Source: Pelotomaculum sp. UBA4789 (GTDB lineage Bacteria > Bacillota > Desulfotomaculia > Desulfotomaculales > Pelotomaculaceae). Taken from it: DNA of 22,598 nucleotides. The stretch covers positions 1-22,598 of the forward strand of contig DHGV01000052.1 in the NCBI GenBank assembly GCA_002402945.1, given 5' to 3'. The stretch's first letter is position 1; each line of letters begins with the position of its first letter. The notes under the pieces are model-generated. The model was not told the DNA's origin. It saw only the letters and a program-made list of their open reading frames with translations, and did not search any database. This document shows, one piece after another, positions 1 through 6,919 of the stretch. The position numbers and the translations under genes were made by a program.

Positions 1-38
1 AATTCAGGATATGTCCCCAACTATATGTCCCCAATTTT
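1..38. repeat. Partial GGGGACATATCC-type dispersed palindromic repeat, cut by the window edge
   Basis: The window opens inside a repeat. Positions 1-19 read AATTCAGGATATGTCCCCA, and the same string recurs at 9265-9283. A second ATGTCCCC follows at 25-32, as it does at 9288-9295. The other arm (GGGACACATCC-like) would lie to the left of the window. It sits just after the 3' end of the minus-strand DUF3795 gene. Seen in sequence: the shared strings. Inference: it belongs to the same repeat family as 4620-4650 and 9225-9296. Confidence 0.75.
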
Positions 39-63
39 ATAAGCCGAGAGTGTCCCGGATTAA

Positions 64-597
64 TTATTTTTTACTGGCCATCCGCCGGATATTTTCATCT
101 TTATGCTGACCTACGTATGCACAGCTTGGAGCTGTGCCGCATTTCCAGCAGACCATGTCATAAGTTGAATTGATAGTGCCGCAGGCAGGGCAGGAATAAT
201 GGTCAACCATTTCCTCGAACCATTTTTCATGCCCGGCCTCCTTGATGCGCGCCTGTGATTTCCACAATTCCAACCGATGCGGCATTGCGGCTTGGAACGC
301 CTTTAGTTCTTCACAGGGATATTCCGCGCACTGGCCGCAGAAGTCAATCCTTTTTGCCGCGGCGCACTTGTACATTGTGCAGAGGTTCTCACAATAATAC
401 GAGCGCTTGTCCGAGCGGCAGCCGTTGCACTGCAGCTTTTCAAGCGGCTGGCCGGTGCGCGCGGCGAGGCCTTCGAGCCTTTTGGGATCTTCATGGGCGC
501 CAATGTAAGCTGTGCGCGAGGGACAGAATAACCCGCAGCCGGCGGCAAGCTTTTTATCCGGAACACACGGACTTTCACTTTTCTTTTCCATCTTCAC
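64..597 (-). CDS. DUF3795 family cysteine-rich protein with C-terminal zinc ribbon
   Basis: This 177-residue protein has the DUF3795 pattern of paired cysteines: CGLFCPSR near residue 21, CNGCRSD near 57, CENLCTMYKC near 69-78, and FCGQCAEYPCEEL near 86-97. The C-terminal third adds a zinc-ribbon-like pair, CPACG (about 136-140) and CWKCG (about 150-154), not present in the neighbouring paralogue. Family members are small cytoplasmic proteins of unknown function, probably metal binding. The GTG start at 597 is chosen because AGAGGGGA lies about 5 nt upstream; ATG at 591 is the alternative. The paralogue at 630-1064 lies immediately upstream on the same strand, so they are probably co-transcribed. 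The function is not known. Confidence 0.85.
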   Translation of the reverse strand: MKMEKKSESPCVPDKKLAAGCGLFCPSRTAYIGAHEDPKRLEGLAARTGQPLEKLQCNGCRSDKRSYYCENLCTMYKCAAAKRIDFCGQCAEYPCEELKAFQAAMPHRLELWKSQARIKEAGHEKWFEEMVDHYSCPACGTINSTYDMVCWKCGTAPSCAYVGQHKDENIRRMASKK

Positions 598-629
598 ATC
601 ATCCCCTCTATTTACAAGATTGTGAGTTA

Positions 630-1064
630 CTACAGCTGCGGCCCCCTGCCGATGGCCATTTTGCCGCGGAAATATCTTTGCTTGATTTCAGGTGCTTTCT
701 CTGCGAATTTGGCCAGGCCCTGGTGTTGGATGCAGCACAGGTTGAACGCCTTGATGTTGTGGGGCAGCCTCTCTGCCAGGTCTGCCGCCGGGTTCAATTT
801 GACGCAGGGGAATTCCGGGCACTCGAAGCAGAAATCGACAGCGTGTTCGGTCACGCAGGTGTAAGTTTCACATGTGCCGTCCACGGCCAGGCATTTCCCC
901 CTGACCGTCCTGCAGCCCGGGCAGGGCAGCATTTCTGTTTTCAGCGTTTTAATGCTCTTCATGCGCTCCATCAGGGCGGTGTTGTCCTTGGCCATATGAG
1001 CCTCGCAGGCGCCGCAGTATATTCCGCACGGTGCTGTCATTGTGAATGCTTGTGCCTTTTTCAT
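630..1064 (-). CDS. DUF3795 family cysteine-rich protein
   Basis: This 144-residue protein is a second DUF3795 member. It carries CGIYCGACEAH near the N-terminus (about 13-23), a central CPGC (about 48-51), CETYTC (about 70-75) and FCFECPEFPCVKL (about 83-95). Spacing matches the paralogue at 64-597 but without its zinc ribbon. The ATG at 1064 has an excellent Shine-Dalgarno (AAAGGAGG, 8 nt upstream). It lies downstream of the broken ECF sigma gene on the same strand, so sigma and DUF3795 genes could once have shared a transcript. A metal- or redox-related role is suggested only by the cysteine content; the function is unknown. Confidence 0.85.
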   Translation of the reverse strand: MKKAQAFTMTAPCGIYCGACEAHMAKDNTALMERMKSIKTLKTEMLPCPGCRTVRGKCLAVDGTCETYTCVTEHAVDFCFECPEFPCVKLNPAADLAERLPHNIKAFNLCCIQHQGLAKFAEKAPEIKQRYFRGKMAIGRGPQL

Positions 1065-1123
1065 AAGATCAGCCTCCTTTTTGTCAGTTAGACTGTCTCT
1101 TGGTGCAAAAGGTTACATTTAAA

Positions 1124-1906
1124 TCAGGATAAAATTGCCCATTCATTGTTTTTTATGCCGGTCTTGATTCTTTGCGCCAGGGATTCATCGGCCGTTTTTC
1201 GGTAAAAGGACTGGTAGATATTACGCAGCGTCTGCAGCTTGACGATTTCTCCCTCGGCTTGGATCATAATTTCCGGCCGGGGATTGAGCAATTGTTCTTT
1301 TTTGATCCAGCCCTGCTGCAGACCGTAACGCACCCACTGGCTGCAGTGGCAGGGGTTTGATTTTTTGATCAGCTGGCAGGTGTTTTCCAGGTAGCCGGCA
1401 ACCCTTTTCCTGGCCCGGCAGAGCGTCGTCTTCACTGTGCCGACAGAACATTCCATTATTTCCGCGATGTGTTTGTGAGGCAAACCAATGTTATAAGCCA
1501 GGCAGAAAACTTTGCGCTGGTTGGCAGGGAGGCATTCCGTAAAGCAGTGCAGGCAGCGGAGCCTGGCCTCCCGGGCCAGCAGCTCGGTTTCGGGATTGTT
1601 GGAAGGATTCAGGTCAAGGATTTCCTCGATTGGTTAGCCCAGGTCTTGGGTCAGCACATATATCGGCAATTTCTTCCTTTGTTTCAGGTGACTGCTGGCA
1701 ACATTTAATGTTATCCGGTAGATCCAGGTTAAGAAGGAGCCCTCCCCCCGGAAGCTGTGATAGGAGCGAAAAGCTCTTAAAAACGCCTCCTGGGTAATAT
1801 CCTCGGCATCCCCCGGTTTGCCTGTGAGCCCCAGGGCCAGCCTGTATACCCTGGCCTGGTTGTCCCGGTACAGCTGGTCAAAAAGATCCGTCAGTTCTGC
1901 GGACAT
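1124..1906 (-). pseudogene. ECF-type RNA polymerase sigma factor interrupted by an in-frame TAA
   Basis: From ATG 1906 (preceded by AAAGGGTGG) the frame gives sigma region 2: DLFDQLYRDNQARVYRLAL, then DAEDITQEAFLRAFRSY and FLTWIYRITLN. It stops at TAA 1634-1636. The same frame then continues without a shift through PIEEILDLNPSNNPETELLA into region 4 (LPANQRKVFCLAYNIGLPHK, ECSVGTVKTTLCRARKRVA), followed by a C-terminal extension with CHCSQWVRYGL, to a stop at 1124. The joined product would be about 260 residues. The stop falls in the poorly conserved linker between regions 2 and 4. No anti-sigma gene is adjacent. Most simply this is a nonsense mutation. Alternatives are a sequencing error, stop readthrough, or restart at TTG 1483 giving a region-4-only protein. 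TAA is not a codon known to be used for selenocysteine or pyrrolysine. Confidence 0.8.
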
Positions 1907-2149
1907 GGATACCACCCTTTCCAAAAAGTGGTTGATAAGCTATCTATTTCGATGATATATTTATAAGTCCTCTTAACGAGGATATGTCATTTTTCTATGG
2001 AATATGTAGTTAATGTTTATTTAATAATTATACATCCATTTTCGGGATCGATTGCTGTTTCTTGTTTATTTCAACAAACTTTCAGTTACCATTCAGGATC
2101 TTTTCAGCAATATCCCGGATAATAGAAGATAAGATATTGATTGCACCAC

Positions 2150-2297
2150 TTGCAGGTGTGGCTTCAGCCGACACTGTAATAGCTGGGAATGGCTCCGATT
2201 GTGGTGCGGATTTAGCCACACATTTGGTCGGCTAAAACTGACCCTTGTAGGTGCGGCTTTAGCCGCACAAATATGGCGGGATGAATCCACCCTACAA
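2150..2297. repeat. REP-like palindrome cluster in the 1911-2342 intergenic region
   Basis: The intergenic stretch 1911-2342 contains a cluster of related palindromes. The best is at 2245-2297: the outer arms TTGTAGG and CCTACAA enclose a perfect inner hairpin (GTGCGGCT-tt-AGCCGCAC, about 2251-2268) and then GGCGGGATGAATCC. Two degenerate relatives of the inner hairpin lie at about 2156-2174 (GTGTGGCT-tc-AGCCGACAC) and 2203-2222 (GTGCGGATTTAGCCACAC). Terminally complementary doublets of this sort resemble REP/BIME elements moved by RAYT transposases; that link is inference. The rest of the gap, 1911-2149, is AT-rich with no convincing gene. Confidence 0.7.
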
Positions 2298-2342
2298 CGA
2301 CTGAGAATTATCTCCGGATTAAATAAAGGTGGTGGGGCAGGC

Positions 2343-3026
2343 ATGCAGCAGCTTAAAGGGATCAAGATATTGCTGGTGGACGACGAACCGAATATACTGC
2401 AGTTTTTGGAGCTCGGACTGCAGAATGAGGGCTTCGAGGTTAGAAGCGCCCAGGACGGCATGTCGGCCATTGCCCTGCTGAAGGACTTTCAGCCGCATGT
2501 CGCCATCCTCGATGTGATGATGCCCGGTATGGACGGCTTTGAAGTCTGCCGCATGATCAAAAAAACCGAGAACGTGGCAGTGATCATGCTCACGGCCAAG
2601 GATGAAGTGGACGACCGGGTGAAGGGCCTGACGCTGGGGGCCGATGATTACATGGTGAAGCCGTTCAGCTTTGAAGAGCTGCTGGCCAGGATCTATGCCA
2701 GGGTCCGCAACCAGTTTCCCCACCTGTTCGGGGAAGTTGTGATCGGTCCTTTTCAAATTGATGAACGCCGCAAGGAAATCAAGCTGGACAGCCGAGTGCT
2801 GGAGCTGTCCCCGACCGAGTACGAGCTGCTGAAATTCCTGGTGCTCAACCACGGGCTGGTTTTAAGCAAGTCCATGATTTTGGACAAGGTATGGGGCTAC
2901 GATTTTGGCGGAGAAGAAAATATAGTTGAGGTGTACATCCGTTCACTGCGGGATAAGCTAAATGACAAAAACCATCAGCTGATCAGGACCCTGCGCGGTT
3001 CGGGATACCGGGTTGACCTGCCATGA
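2343..3026 (+). CDS. OmpR/PhoB-family DNA-binding response regulator
   Basis: The 227-residue protein has a receiver domain (about 1-120) followed by a winged-helix Trans_reg_C domain (about 130-225). Receiver residues are visible: acidic pair D13-D14 (LLVDDEP), phosphoacceptor D57 (AILDVMMPG), T84 (IMLTAK) and K106 (YMVKPF). The effector domain shows LELSPTEYELLKFL, the VWGYDFGGEENIVEVYIRSL segment and a closing RTLRGSGYRVDLP. The ATG at 2343 is chosen because GGTGGGG lies just upstream and the receiver begins there; the open frame extends further 5' to 2199 but only through the REP-like cluster. Its stop overlaps the kinase start (ATGA, 3023-3026), so the pair are translationally coupled. 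The inducing signal and regulon cannot be told. Confidence 0.95.
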   Translation: MQQLKGIKILLVDDEPNILQFLELGLQNEGFEVRSAQDGMSAIALLKDFQPHVAILDVMMPGMDGFEVCRMIKKTENVAVIMLTAKDEVDDRVKGLTLGADDYMVKPFSFEELLARIYARVRNQFPHLFGEVVIGPFQIDERRKEIKLDSRVLELSPTEYELLKFLVLNHGLVLSKSMILDKVWGYDFGGEENIVEVYIRSLRDKLNDKNHQLIRTLRGSGYRVDLP

Positions 3027-4525
3027 GCCAAAAAACAGCCGCGCGCTTCAAAGCGATTTTTGCGCCCAACTCCTTGCGGACCCAGCTGTTGTCCCGCTCT
3101 CTGCTGATCCTGGCTGTTGTGCTCGTGCTGATCGGCCTGTTTCAGTATGTCTTTATGAAAGAGGTCATATACAGAAACAAAGCTACCAGCATGCAGAGCC
3201 AGATCATGTCCATTTATCCCACCATCAGGGAGCATCTCGGCACAGACCAGGGAAATGGCGATGCCCGCCCGCTGCGGTTCTACATACCAGATGCGGAGCT
3301 GGCATTTATTGACACGCAGGGCAATTTTACCGCTCTGGCTAACGGTCCGGACGGCATAGAGCCCCCGGTGCTGGATGCACAGGAATACCTTGATGCATTA
3401 AGTAGAAGGCCGGCGCTGGAGAATGGCCAGGAGTCCAGACAGCAGTCCAGGGCGGAGCTGGAATCAAATTATAAACTTATTGACACCGGGAGCGTAGAAA
3501 AACTGGTGGTCCTACAGCCGGTTGTTGAGCGTGGTCTCGCTATCGGCGTCATGCAGGTAAGCACTATGACCGGCCCGCTTACAGAGCTGGCACTCCGCTT
3601 GCTGCTCACATTTTTATTTCTTTCACTGATTGCCCTGCTTTTTGCGCTGCTCGCCTTTCTGCCCGTGCTCAGGAGGACCCTGGACCCGCTGTCCAACATG
3701 GTGGACACCGCCGGGCAGATCGACGCCGGCAACCTGGCCAGGCGTTTCCCGACCGACCAGGGGCAGGTGGAGATTGACCGCCTGGCGGAATCGTTCAACG
3801 GCATGCTGGAGCGGCTGGAAACATCTTTCGAGGCGGAAAAAGAAACCAAGGAAGAGATGCGCCGCTTTATATCGGACGCCTCACATGAGCTGCGCACGCC
3901 GCTGACCTCCATCCGCGGTTTTCTGGAGGTGCTGCTGCGCGGTGCGGCCAACCAGCCGGATCAGCTGCATAAAGCATTAAACAGCATGCACAGCGAATCG
4001 GTGCGCCTCACAAAACTGGTGCACGACCTGCTGTTGCTGACCAAGCTTGACCGCACGCCGCACATTGAACTCACGGAAGGCCGGATGGACAGCGTTATCC
4101 GGGATATGGAGCCGCAGCTGCGTATCCTCGCCGGCAGCAGGACTCTCGAGCTGGATATCGAGCCTGACGTGATATGCAGTTTCGAAACAGACAAGATGAA
4201 GCAGGTGATCCTGAACCTGTTTCACAACGCGGTGCAGCACACTGACCCGGTTAAAGGGCAGATCAAGATCTCCCTGGCCGCCAGGGATGACGGCGTAAAC
4301 CTGTCCGTCCAGGACAACGGGCCCGGGATCTGCGACAGCCACCTGCCCCATGTCTTCGACCGCTTTTACCGCAGCGATTCCTCGCGGACGCGCAAGTACG
4401 GCGGGGCCGGCCTGGGCCTGGCGATCACCAAGTCCATCGTGAACGCCCACGGCGGCGCCATCAGCGTCGAAAGCAAAGAGGGCGAAGGATGCACCTTCCA
4501 CATCCATTTTGGCGCCATTTGTTGA
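3023..4525 (+). CDS. Membrane-bound sensor histidine kinase (HAMP-HisKA-HATPase_c)
   Basis: The 500-residue kinase is the partner of the overlapping response regulator. It has an N-terminal membrane helix (about 22-44), an extracytoplasmic sensor region (about 45-185), a second membrane helix (about 190-214), and a HAMP linker (about 215-265). The HisKA dimerisation helix carries the phosphoacceptor H288 in SDASHELRTPLTS. The HATPase_c domain shows the N box (VILNLFHNAVQHT), G1 box (VQDNGPGI), F box (FDRFYR) and G2 box (GGAGLGLAI). Architecture resembles PhoR/ResE/BaeS-type kinases. The sensor region has no recognised domain, so the signal is unknown. A repeat hairpin 11 nt after the stop, ending in TTTT, may terminate the operon. 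Confidence 0.95.
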   Translation: MSQKTAARFKAIFAPNSLRTQLLSRSLLILAVVLVLIGLFQYVFMKEVIYRNKATSMQSQIMSIYPTIREHLGTDQGNGDARPLRFYIPDAELAFIDTQGNFTALANGPDGIEPPVLDAQEYLDALSRRPALENGQESRQQSRAELESNYKLIDTGSVEKLVVLQPVVERGLAIGVMQVSTMTGPLTELALRLLLTFLFLSLIALLFALLAFLPVLRRTLDPLSNMVDTAGQIDAGNLARRFPTDQGQVEIDRLAESFNGMLERLETSFEAEKETKEEMRRFISDASHELRTPLTSIRGFLEVLLRGAANQPDQLHKALNSMHSESVRLTKLVHDLLLLTKLDRTPHIELTEGRMDSVIRDMEPQLRILAGSRTLELDIEPDVICSFETDKMKQVILNLFHNAVQHTDPVKGQIKISLAARDDGVNLSVQDNGPGICDSHLPHVFDRFYRSDSSRTRKYGGAGLGLAITKSIVNAHGGAISVESKEGEGCTFHIHFGAIC

Positions 4526-4535
4526 ATTGTTGAAT

Positions 4536-4572
4536 AAAACGTGACAAGGGGACGGTTCTTCTGTCACGTTTT
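4536..4572. repeat. Dispersed palindromic repeat, ACGTGAC type with GGGGACGGTTCTT core
   Basis: Perfect 11-bp arms AAAACGTGACA and TGTCACGTTTT flank the core AGGGGACGGTTCTTC. It starts 10 nt after the histidine kinase stop and ends in TTTT, so it can also act as an intrinsic terminator. The core recurs, intact or in reverse complement, at 4651-4693, 8679-8716, 11317-11364 and 17563-17640 with different arm sequences. Confidence 0.85.
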
Positions 4573-4619
4573 AGCGTATTCAACATACTTTTGTCGTTGA
4601 TGATACCAGACAGCGGAAA

Positions 4620-4650
4620 GGGGACATATTCGAAACCGGAATATGTCCCC
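4620..4650. repeat. Dispersed palindromic repeat, GGGGACATATTC type
   Basis: A perfect 12-bp inverted repeat (GGGGACATATTC and GAATATGTCCCC) with a 7-nt loop. It is the same type as the partial element at 1-38 and the nested element at 9225-9296, and it abuts the next hairpin (4651) with no gap. Confidence 0.85.
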
Positions 4651-4693
4651 AAACAAAGGAAGCAGGAGAACCGTCCCCCTGCTTCCTTTGTTT
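4651..4693. repeat. Dispersed palindromic repeat with AGAACCGTCCCC core
   Basis: A perfect 16-bp inverted repeat: AAACAAAGGAAGCAGG at 4651-4666 and CCTGCTTCCTTTGTTT at 4678-4693. The loop AGAACCGTCCC is the reverse complement of the GGGACGGTTCT core in the 4536 element. It is the third of three palindromes packed into about 160 bp. Confidence 0.85.
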
Positions 4694-5409
4694 CTTTCAG
4701 GTAATGTTCAGTTTCCGTTAAGGGAAAATTCAGGTTGTGAGGATATTATTGTTGCATAAAGGTATATGGACATTGAAACACAGTGAAAGGAGTAATATTA
4801 GAATATTAATATAATTATTAAATGAGATAATATGTTCGATTGTTAAACATCTTTAAGCAAATCCAAGGTTTTTATAGTAAAATAAAATATAAGCAATTGG
4901 TTAATATATTCCCATATTTATACAATTATGATAATATTAATTTATGTATGAAGGGAAATTTGTGTTGGCTAAGTTAAACAAGAAAAAAAAAGATAGAAAT
5001 ATTTCCGAAATTATGCGTAATGTTCATTCGTATGATACAAGGATTCATGTGTTTGTTAGAAACCTACAACAGAAGGGTTAATGATACAGAAATAGACAAG
5101 TCGACGCTAATAGAAATACCAAGGAACTTAAAGCGATAATTATTCCAGAAATAAAAGACAAGTAATTATTTTTAGTAGCAATTGAAGAGTGGGATTTCTG
5201 TACTCTTGGTAATCAAATTGTAATGATAAAGAGTTTTTTCAAAAATCTTTGATGTGCAAAATTCAGAGGAAGCGATACATAATGAAAACATATTCTCAGT
5301 ATAAAAAAAGGATTAAAGGAAGTTGTGAAACATGAGATAGGAGTTTTGAAATATGCCTGTATTCATTTAAACAAGAGTTTTACACCAAGTCGAAAGCGAG
5401 GTATTGATT
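4694..5409. other. AT-rich non-coding stretch with no intact gene
   Basis: Between the hairpin cluster and the GyrI-like gene the base composition becomes clearly more AT-rich than the flanking genes. No long open frame is present. The only gene-like trace is the decayed frame at 4962-5252 described separately. The contrast in composition suggests foreign or degenerating DNA (inference). Confidence 0.6.
4962..5252 (+). pseudogene. Decayed frame with Vsr-endonuclease-like N-terminus
   Basis: GTG 4962, preceded by AAGGGA, opens a 39-residue frame whose second half (ISEIMRNVHSYDTRIHVFVR, then NLQQKG) resembles the N-terminus of very-short-patch-repair endonucleases (roughly R-xx-IM-xx-V-xxxx-T-xxxxxx-R-xx-L-xxx-G). 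The frame stops with TAA TGA at 5079-5084 and resumes in the same phase with YRNRQ, where Vsr proteins have GFRYR. It stops again at 5163 and continues to 5252. The conserved Vsr catalytic segments (GKPDIVF, CFWHGC) are not recognisable. The part near 5166-5249 (AIEEWDFCTLGNQIV) is unidentified. The Vsr assignment rests on a short weak match. Confidence 0.35.
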
Positions 5410-5868
5410 ATGACCCTAAATATTGAGCTGGTCGATCAGGAAACACAGACAGTTATGTTCATCAGAACCAGGACATCGTTTGCCGACATGCCCAAATTAA
5501 TCGGCGAATCCTACTGCAAGATCGCGGCGTACCTGGGCGAAATCGGTGAGCAGCCGACAGGCATGCCGTATGCGGCATATTACAACCTCGATATGCAGGA
5601 TATGGACTTGGAGATGGGCTTCCCGGTGGCTAAGCAGCTGCCCGGGAAAGGGGAGATCAAGCCTTGTGAAATCCCCGCGGGGAAATACGTGACCCACATG
5701 TACAAGGGGCCGTACACTCAAATGGAGCAGGCGTATAACCAAATATTCTTGTGGATGCAGGAAAAAGGCTGCCAGCCGACTGGCGTGTACTATGAATACT
5801 ACTATAATGCACCGGACGAAGTACCGGAGAGCGAACTGCTGACCAAAATCGCCATACCGGTGAAGTAG
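5410..5868 (+). CDS. GyrI-like / AraC effector-binding-domain protein
   Basis: The 152-residue protein is a stand-alone effector-binding (GyrI-like, SOUL-related fold) domain. It has the typical two-fold beta-alpha-beta-beta layout: VMFIRTRTSFADMPKLIGES opens the first half, PYAAYYNLD and the DLEMGFPVAK strand follow, and GKYVTHMYKGPYTQM leads into the second half, ending in LLTKIAIPVK. Members bind small hydrophobic or cationic ligands, or sequester partners such as gyrase. No DNA-binding domain is attached. ATG 5410 is preferred because AGCGAGG lies about 9 nt upstream; TTG 5404 is in frame but too close. It is monocistronic and followed by a terminator at 5900. The same fold occurs in the AraC-type remnant at 9684-10322. 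The ligand is unknown. Confidence 0.85.
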   Translation: MTLNIELVDQETQTVMFIRTRTSFADMPKLIGESYCKIAAYLGEIGEQPTGMPYAAYYNLDMQDMDLEMGFPVAKQLPGKGEIKPCEIPAGKYVTHMYKGPYTQMEQAYNQIFLWMQEKGCQPTGVYYEYYYNAPDEVPESELLTKIAIPVK

Positions 5869-5899
5869 GCTGGCGCCTGGAAACAAATGACGAGGCTGG

Positions 5900-5931
5900 G
5901 AACTACGGAGAGAAACCGTGGTTCTTTTTTT
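5900..5931 (+). terminator. Rho-independent terminator after the GyrI-like gene
   Basis: GAACTACGG and CCGTGGTTC pair over 9 bp with one G-U wobble around a 7-nt loop, followed directly by TTTTTTT. It lies 32 nt downstream of the stop codon at 5868. Confidence 0.85.
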
Positions 5932-6051
5932 ATTTGTCACAAGGTCAAGTAGTCTGACAATTTAATAAATATTTAATATTACCAGAACACTATTATAAGT
6001 ATTTTAAGGTGAATTTAAAAAGTAAAACAATAACTTATTTAGGAGAATGCG

Positions 6052-6102
6052 ATGGTAAGCTTCAAATATTTAAACACGGCAGATTTTGGTTTTCAGCTTT
6101 AG
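6052..6102 (+). CDS. Possible 16-residue peptide
   Basis: ATG 6052 is preceded by AGGAG at a usable spacing and opens a short frame (MVSFKYLNTADFGFQL) ending at TAG 6102. It lies in the gap before the rhodanese-like gene. There is no homology I recognise; it could be chance. The remainder of 5932-6163 is AT-rich with no other gene-like feature. Confidence 0.2.
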   Translation: MVSFKYLNTADFGFQL

Positions 6103-6163
6103 AAACCGCAGCAGAGCAGAATCAGGTTTAAACAATAGCTGGTTAATTATAATTTGAGGAGGA

Positions 6164-6556
6164 ATGGATTATGAAAAAGAGGGCGGTATGTATATGAAGA
6201 CTGGTGTGGATGCTGCTGCATTGTTTGCCCAGGGGAACGTGACGGTGCTGGATGTCAGGCCAGAGGCCTTAAGGGCACAGGGGTATGTCGAAGACTCATT
6301 GTATGTATATCTGGCTACTATTCCGGATAACATGGATAAATTTTCTAAAACCGAGACATACCTGATCTATTGCCCCACTGACATAAATGCTGCCTTCGCC
6401 ACTGAAATGCTGATCAATGCCGGATATAAAGCCTTTGTGGTAGTTGGCGGGATGCAGTCCTTGCTGGACAATGGCTTTAATCAGGCGATGCCTGTAGTAG
6501 AACCTGCGCCTGTAGTAGAGCCGCCTGCAGTAGAACCGATGCCTTCCCCCTATTGA
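6164..6556 (+). CDS. Rhodanese-like domain protein with Pro/Glu-rich tail
   Basis: The 130-residue product is a single rhodanese-fold domain. It shows VTVLDVRPEAL (the D-x-R strand, about 27-37), a catalytic-loop cysteine in YLIYCPTDINAA (about 67-78), then ATEMLINAGYKAFVVVGGMQ and LLDNGF. These match the usual x-CxxGxR-S/A-xxAAxxLxxxG layout, but the loop after Cys is PTDIN rather than the typical glycine/arginine loop, so sulfurtransferase activity is uncertain. The last 20 or so residues are proline/glutamate-rich, with repeated VVEP and VEP units. No signal peptide is evident. The start is ambiguous: GAGGAGG (6155-6161) is only 2 nt from ATG 6164 but 9 nt from out-of-frame ATG 6171. In-frame ATGs at 6188 and 6194 are alternatives. 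Confidence 0.8.
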   Translation: MDYEKEGGMYMKTGVDAAALFAQGNVTVLDVRPEALRAQGYVEDSLYVYLATIPDNMDKFSKTETYLIYCPTDINAAFATEMLINAGYKAFVVVGGMQSLLDNGFNQAMPVVEPAPVVEPPAVEPMPSPY

Positions 6557-6596
6557 TAAATGATAAAGGATTTTCATGCTTTTAACGACAGTGGAC

Positions 6597-6634
6597 GGTC
6601 CTGTGCCGCGTTTTCTGCAATGCGACACAGGGCC
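6597..6634 (+). terminator. Terminator-like hairpin after the rhodanese-like gene
   Basis: GGTCCTGTG and CACAGGGCC pair over 9 bp with one wobble, with an additional CGC/GCG pairing inside. TTCTCTATTT follows. The T-tract is imperfect. The rest of the gap 6635-6919 holds half of a palindromic repeat at about 6702-6725 (AAACGTGTCAAGAGAACCGT) and a candidate promoter. Confidence 0.6.
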
Positions 6635-6811
6635 TTCTCTATTTAGCAGTCCTGATATTTTCCGGGTAATTCAGCAATTCAACAACCGGCATCATTTTCA
6701 CAAACGTGTCAAGAGAACCGTTCTGTATTTTATTCTTAACCAAAAAAAATAAACCTCCTTATGAGCGGCGCTGCTGACTTATATCTATGCAGTAGTATTA
6801 TTTGACAGTGT

Positions 6812-6841
6812 TTTTTAATTTCCTTCAAAATTTTTAGTTCT
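6812..6841 (+). promoter_or_regulatory. Candidate sigma-A-type promoter for the NlpC/P60 gene
   Basis: A perfect TTGACA (-35) at 6812 is followed 18 nt later by CAAAAT (4/6 match to TATAAT). A short inverted repeat, GGTAGT-gtataaa-ACTACC (about 6869-6887), lies between it and the gene and could be an operator or leader hairpin. This rests on consensus matching only. Confidence 0.35.
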
Positions 6842-6919
6842 TTATAATTGCACACGGGGTGATAGAATGGTAGTGTATAAAACTACCCCGCTGGGATATT
6901 TTTGTGGAGGTATTATCCG

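Noticed and set aside
255..1091. Long plus-strand open frame opposite the two DUF3795 genes
   Set aside because: It is antisense to two clear DUF3795 proteins, spans their intergenic gap, has no ribosome binding site and yields a composition-biased product with no recognisable domain.
1634..1636. TAA in the sigma factor as a recoded codon
   Set aside because: TAA is not used for selenocysteine (UGA) or pyrrolysine (UAG), and the linker position has no catalytic residue to recode.
2199..2342. N-terminal extension of the response regulator
   Set aside because: The extra residues are translated from the REP-like palindromes, and a Shine-Dalgarno plus ATG sit exactly at the start of the receiver domain.
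4536..4693. CRISPR array
   Set aside because: The repeats are palindromes of differing arm sequence with no regular spacers and no cas genes nearby.
6195..6197. TGA near the rhodanese start as a selenocysteine codon
   Set aside because: That frame (MKKRAVCI-TGA) does not continue into any recognisable protein; the rhodanese domain is in another frame without a stop.
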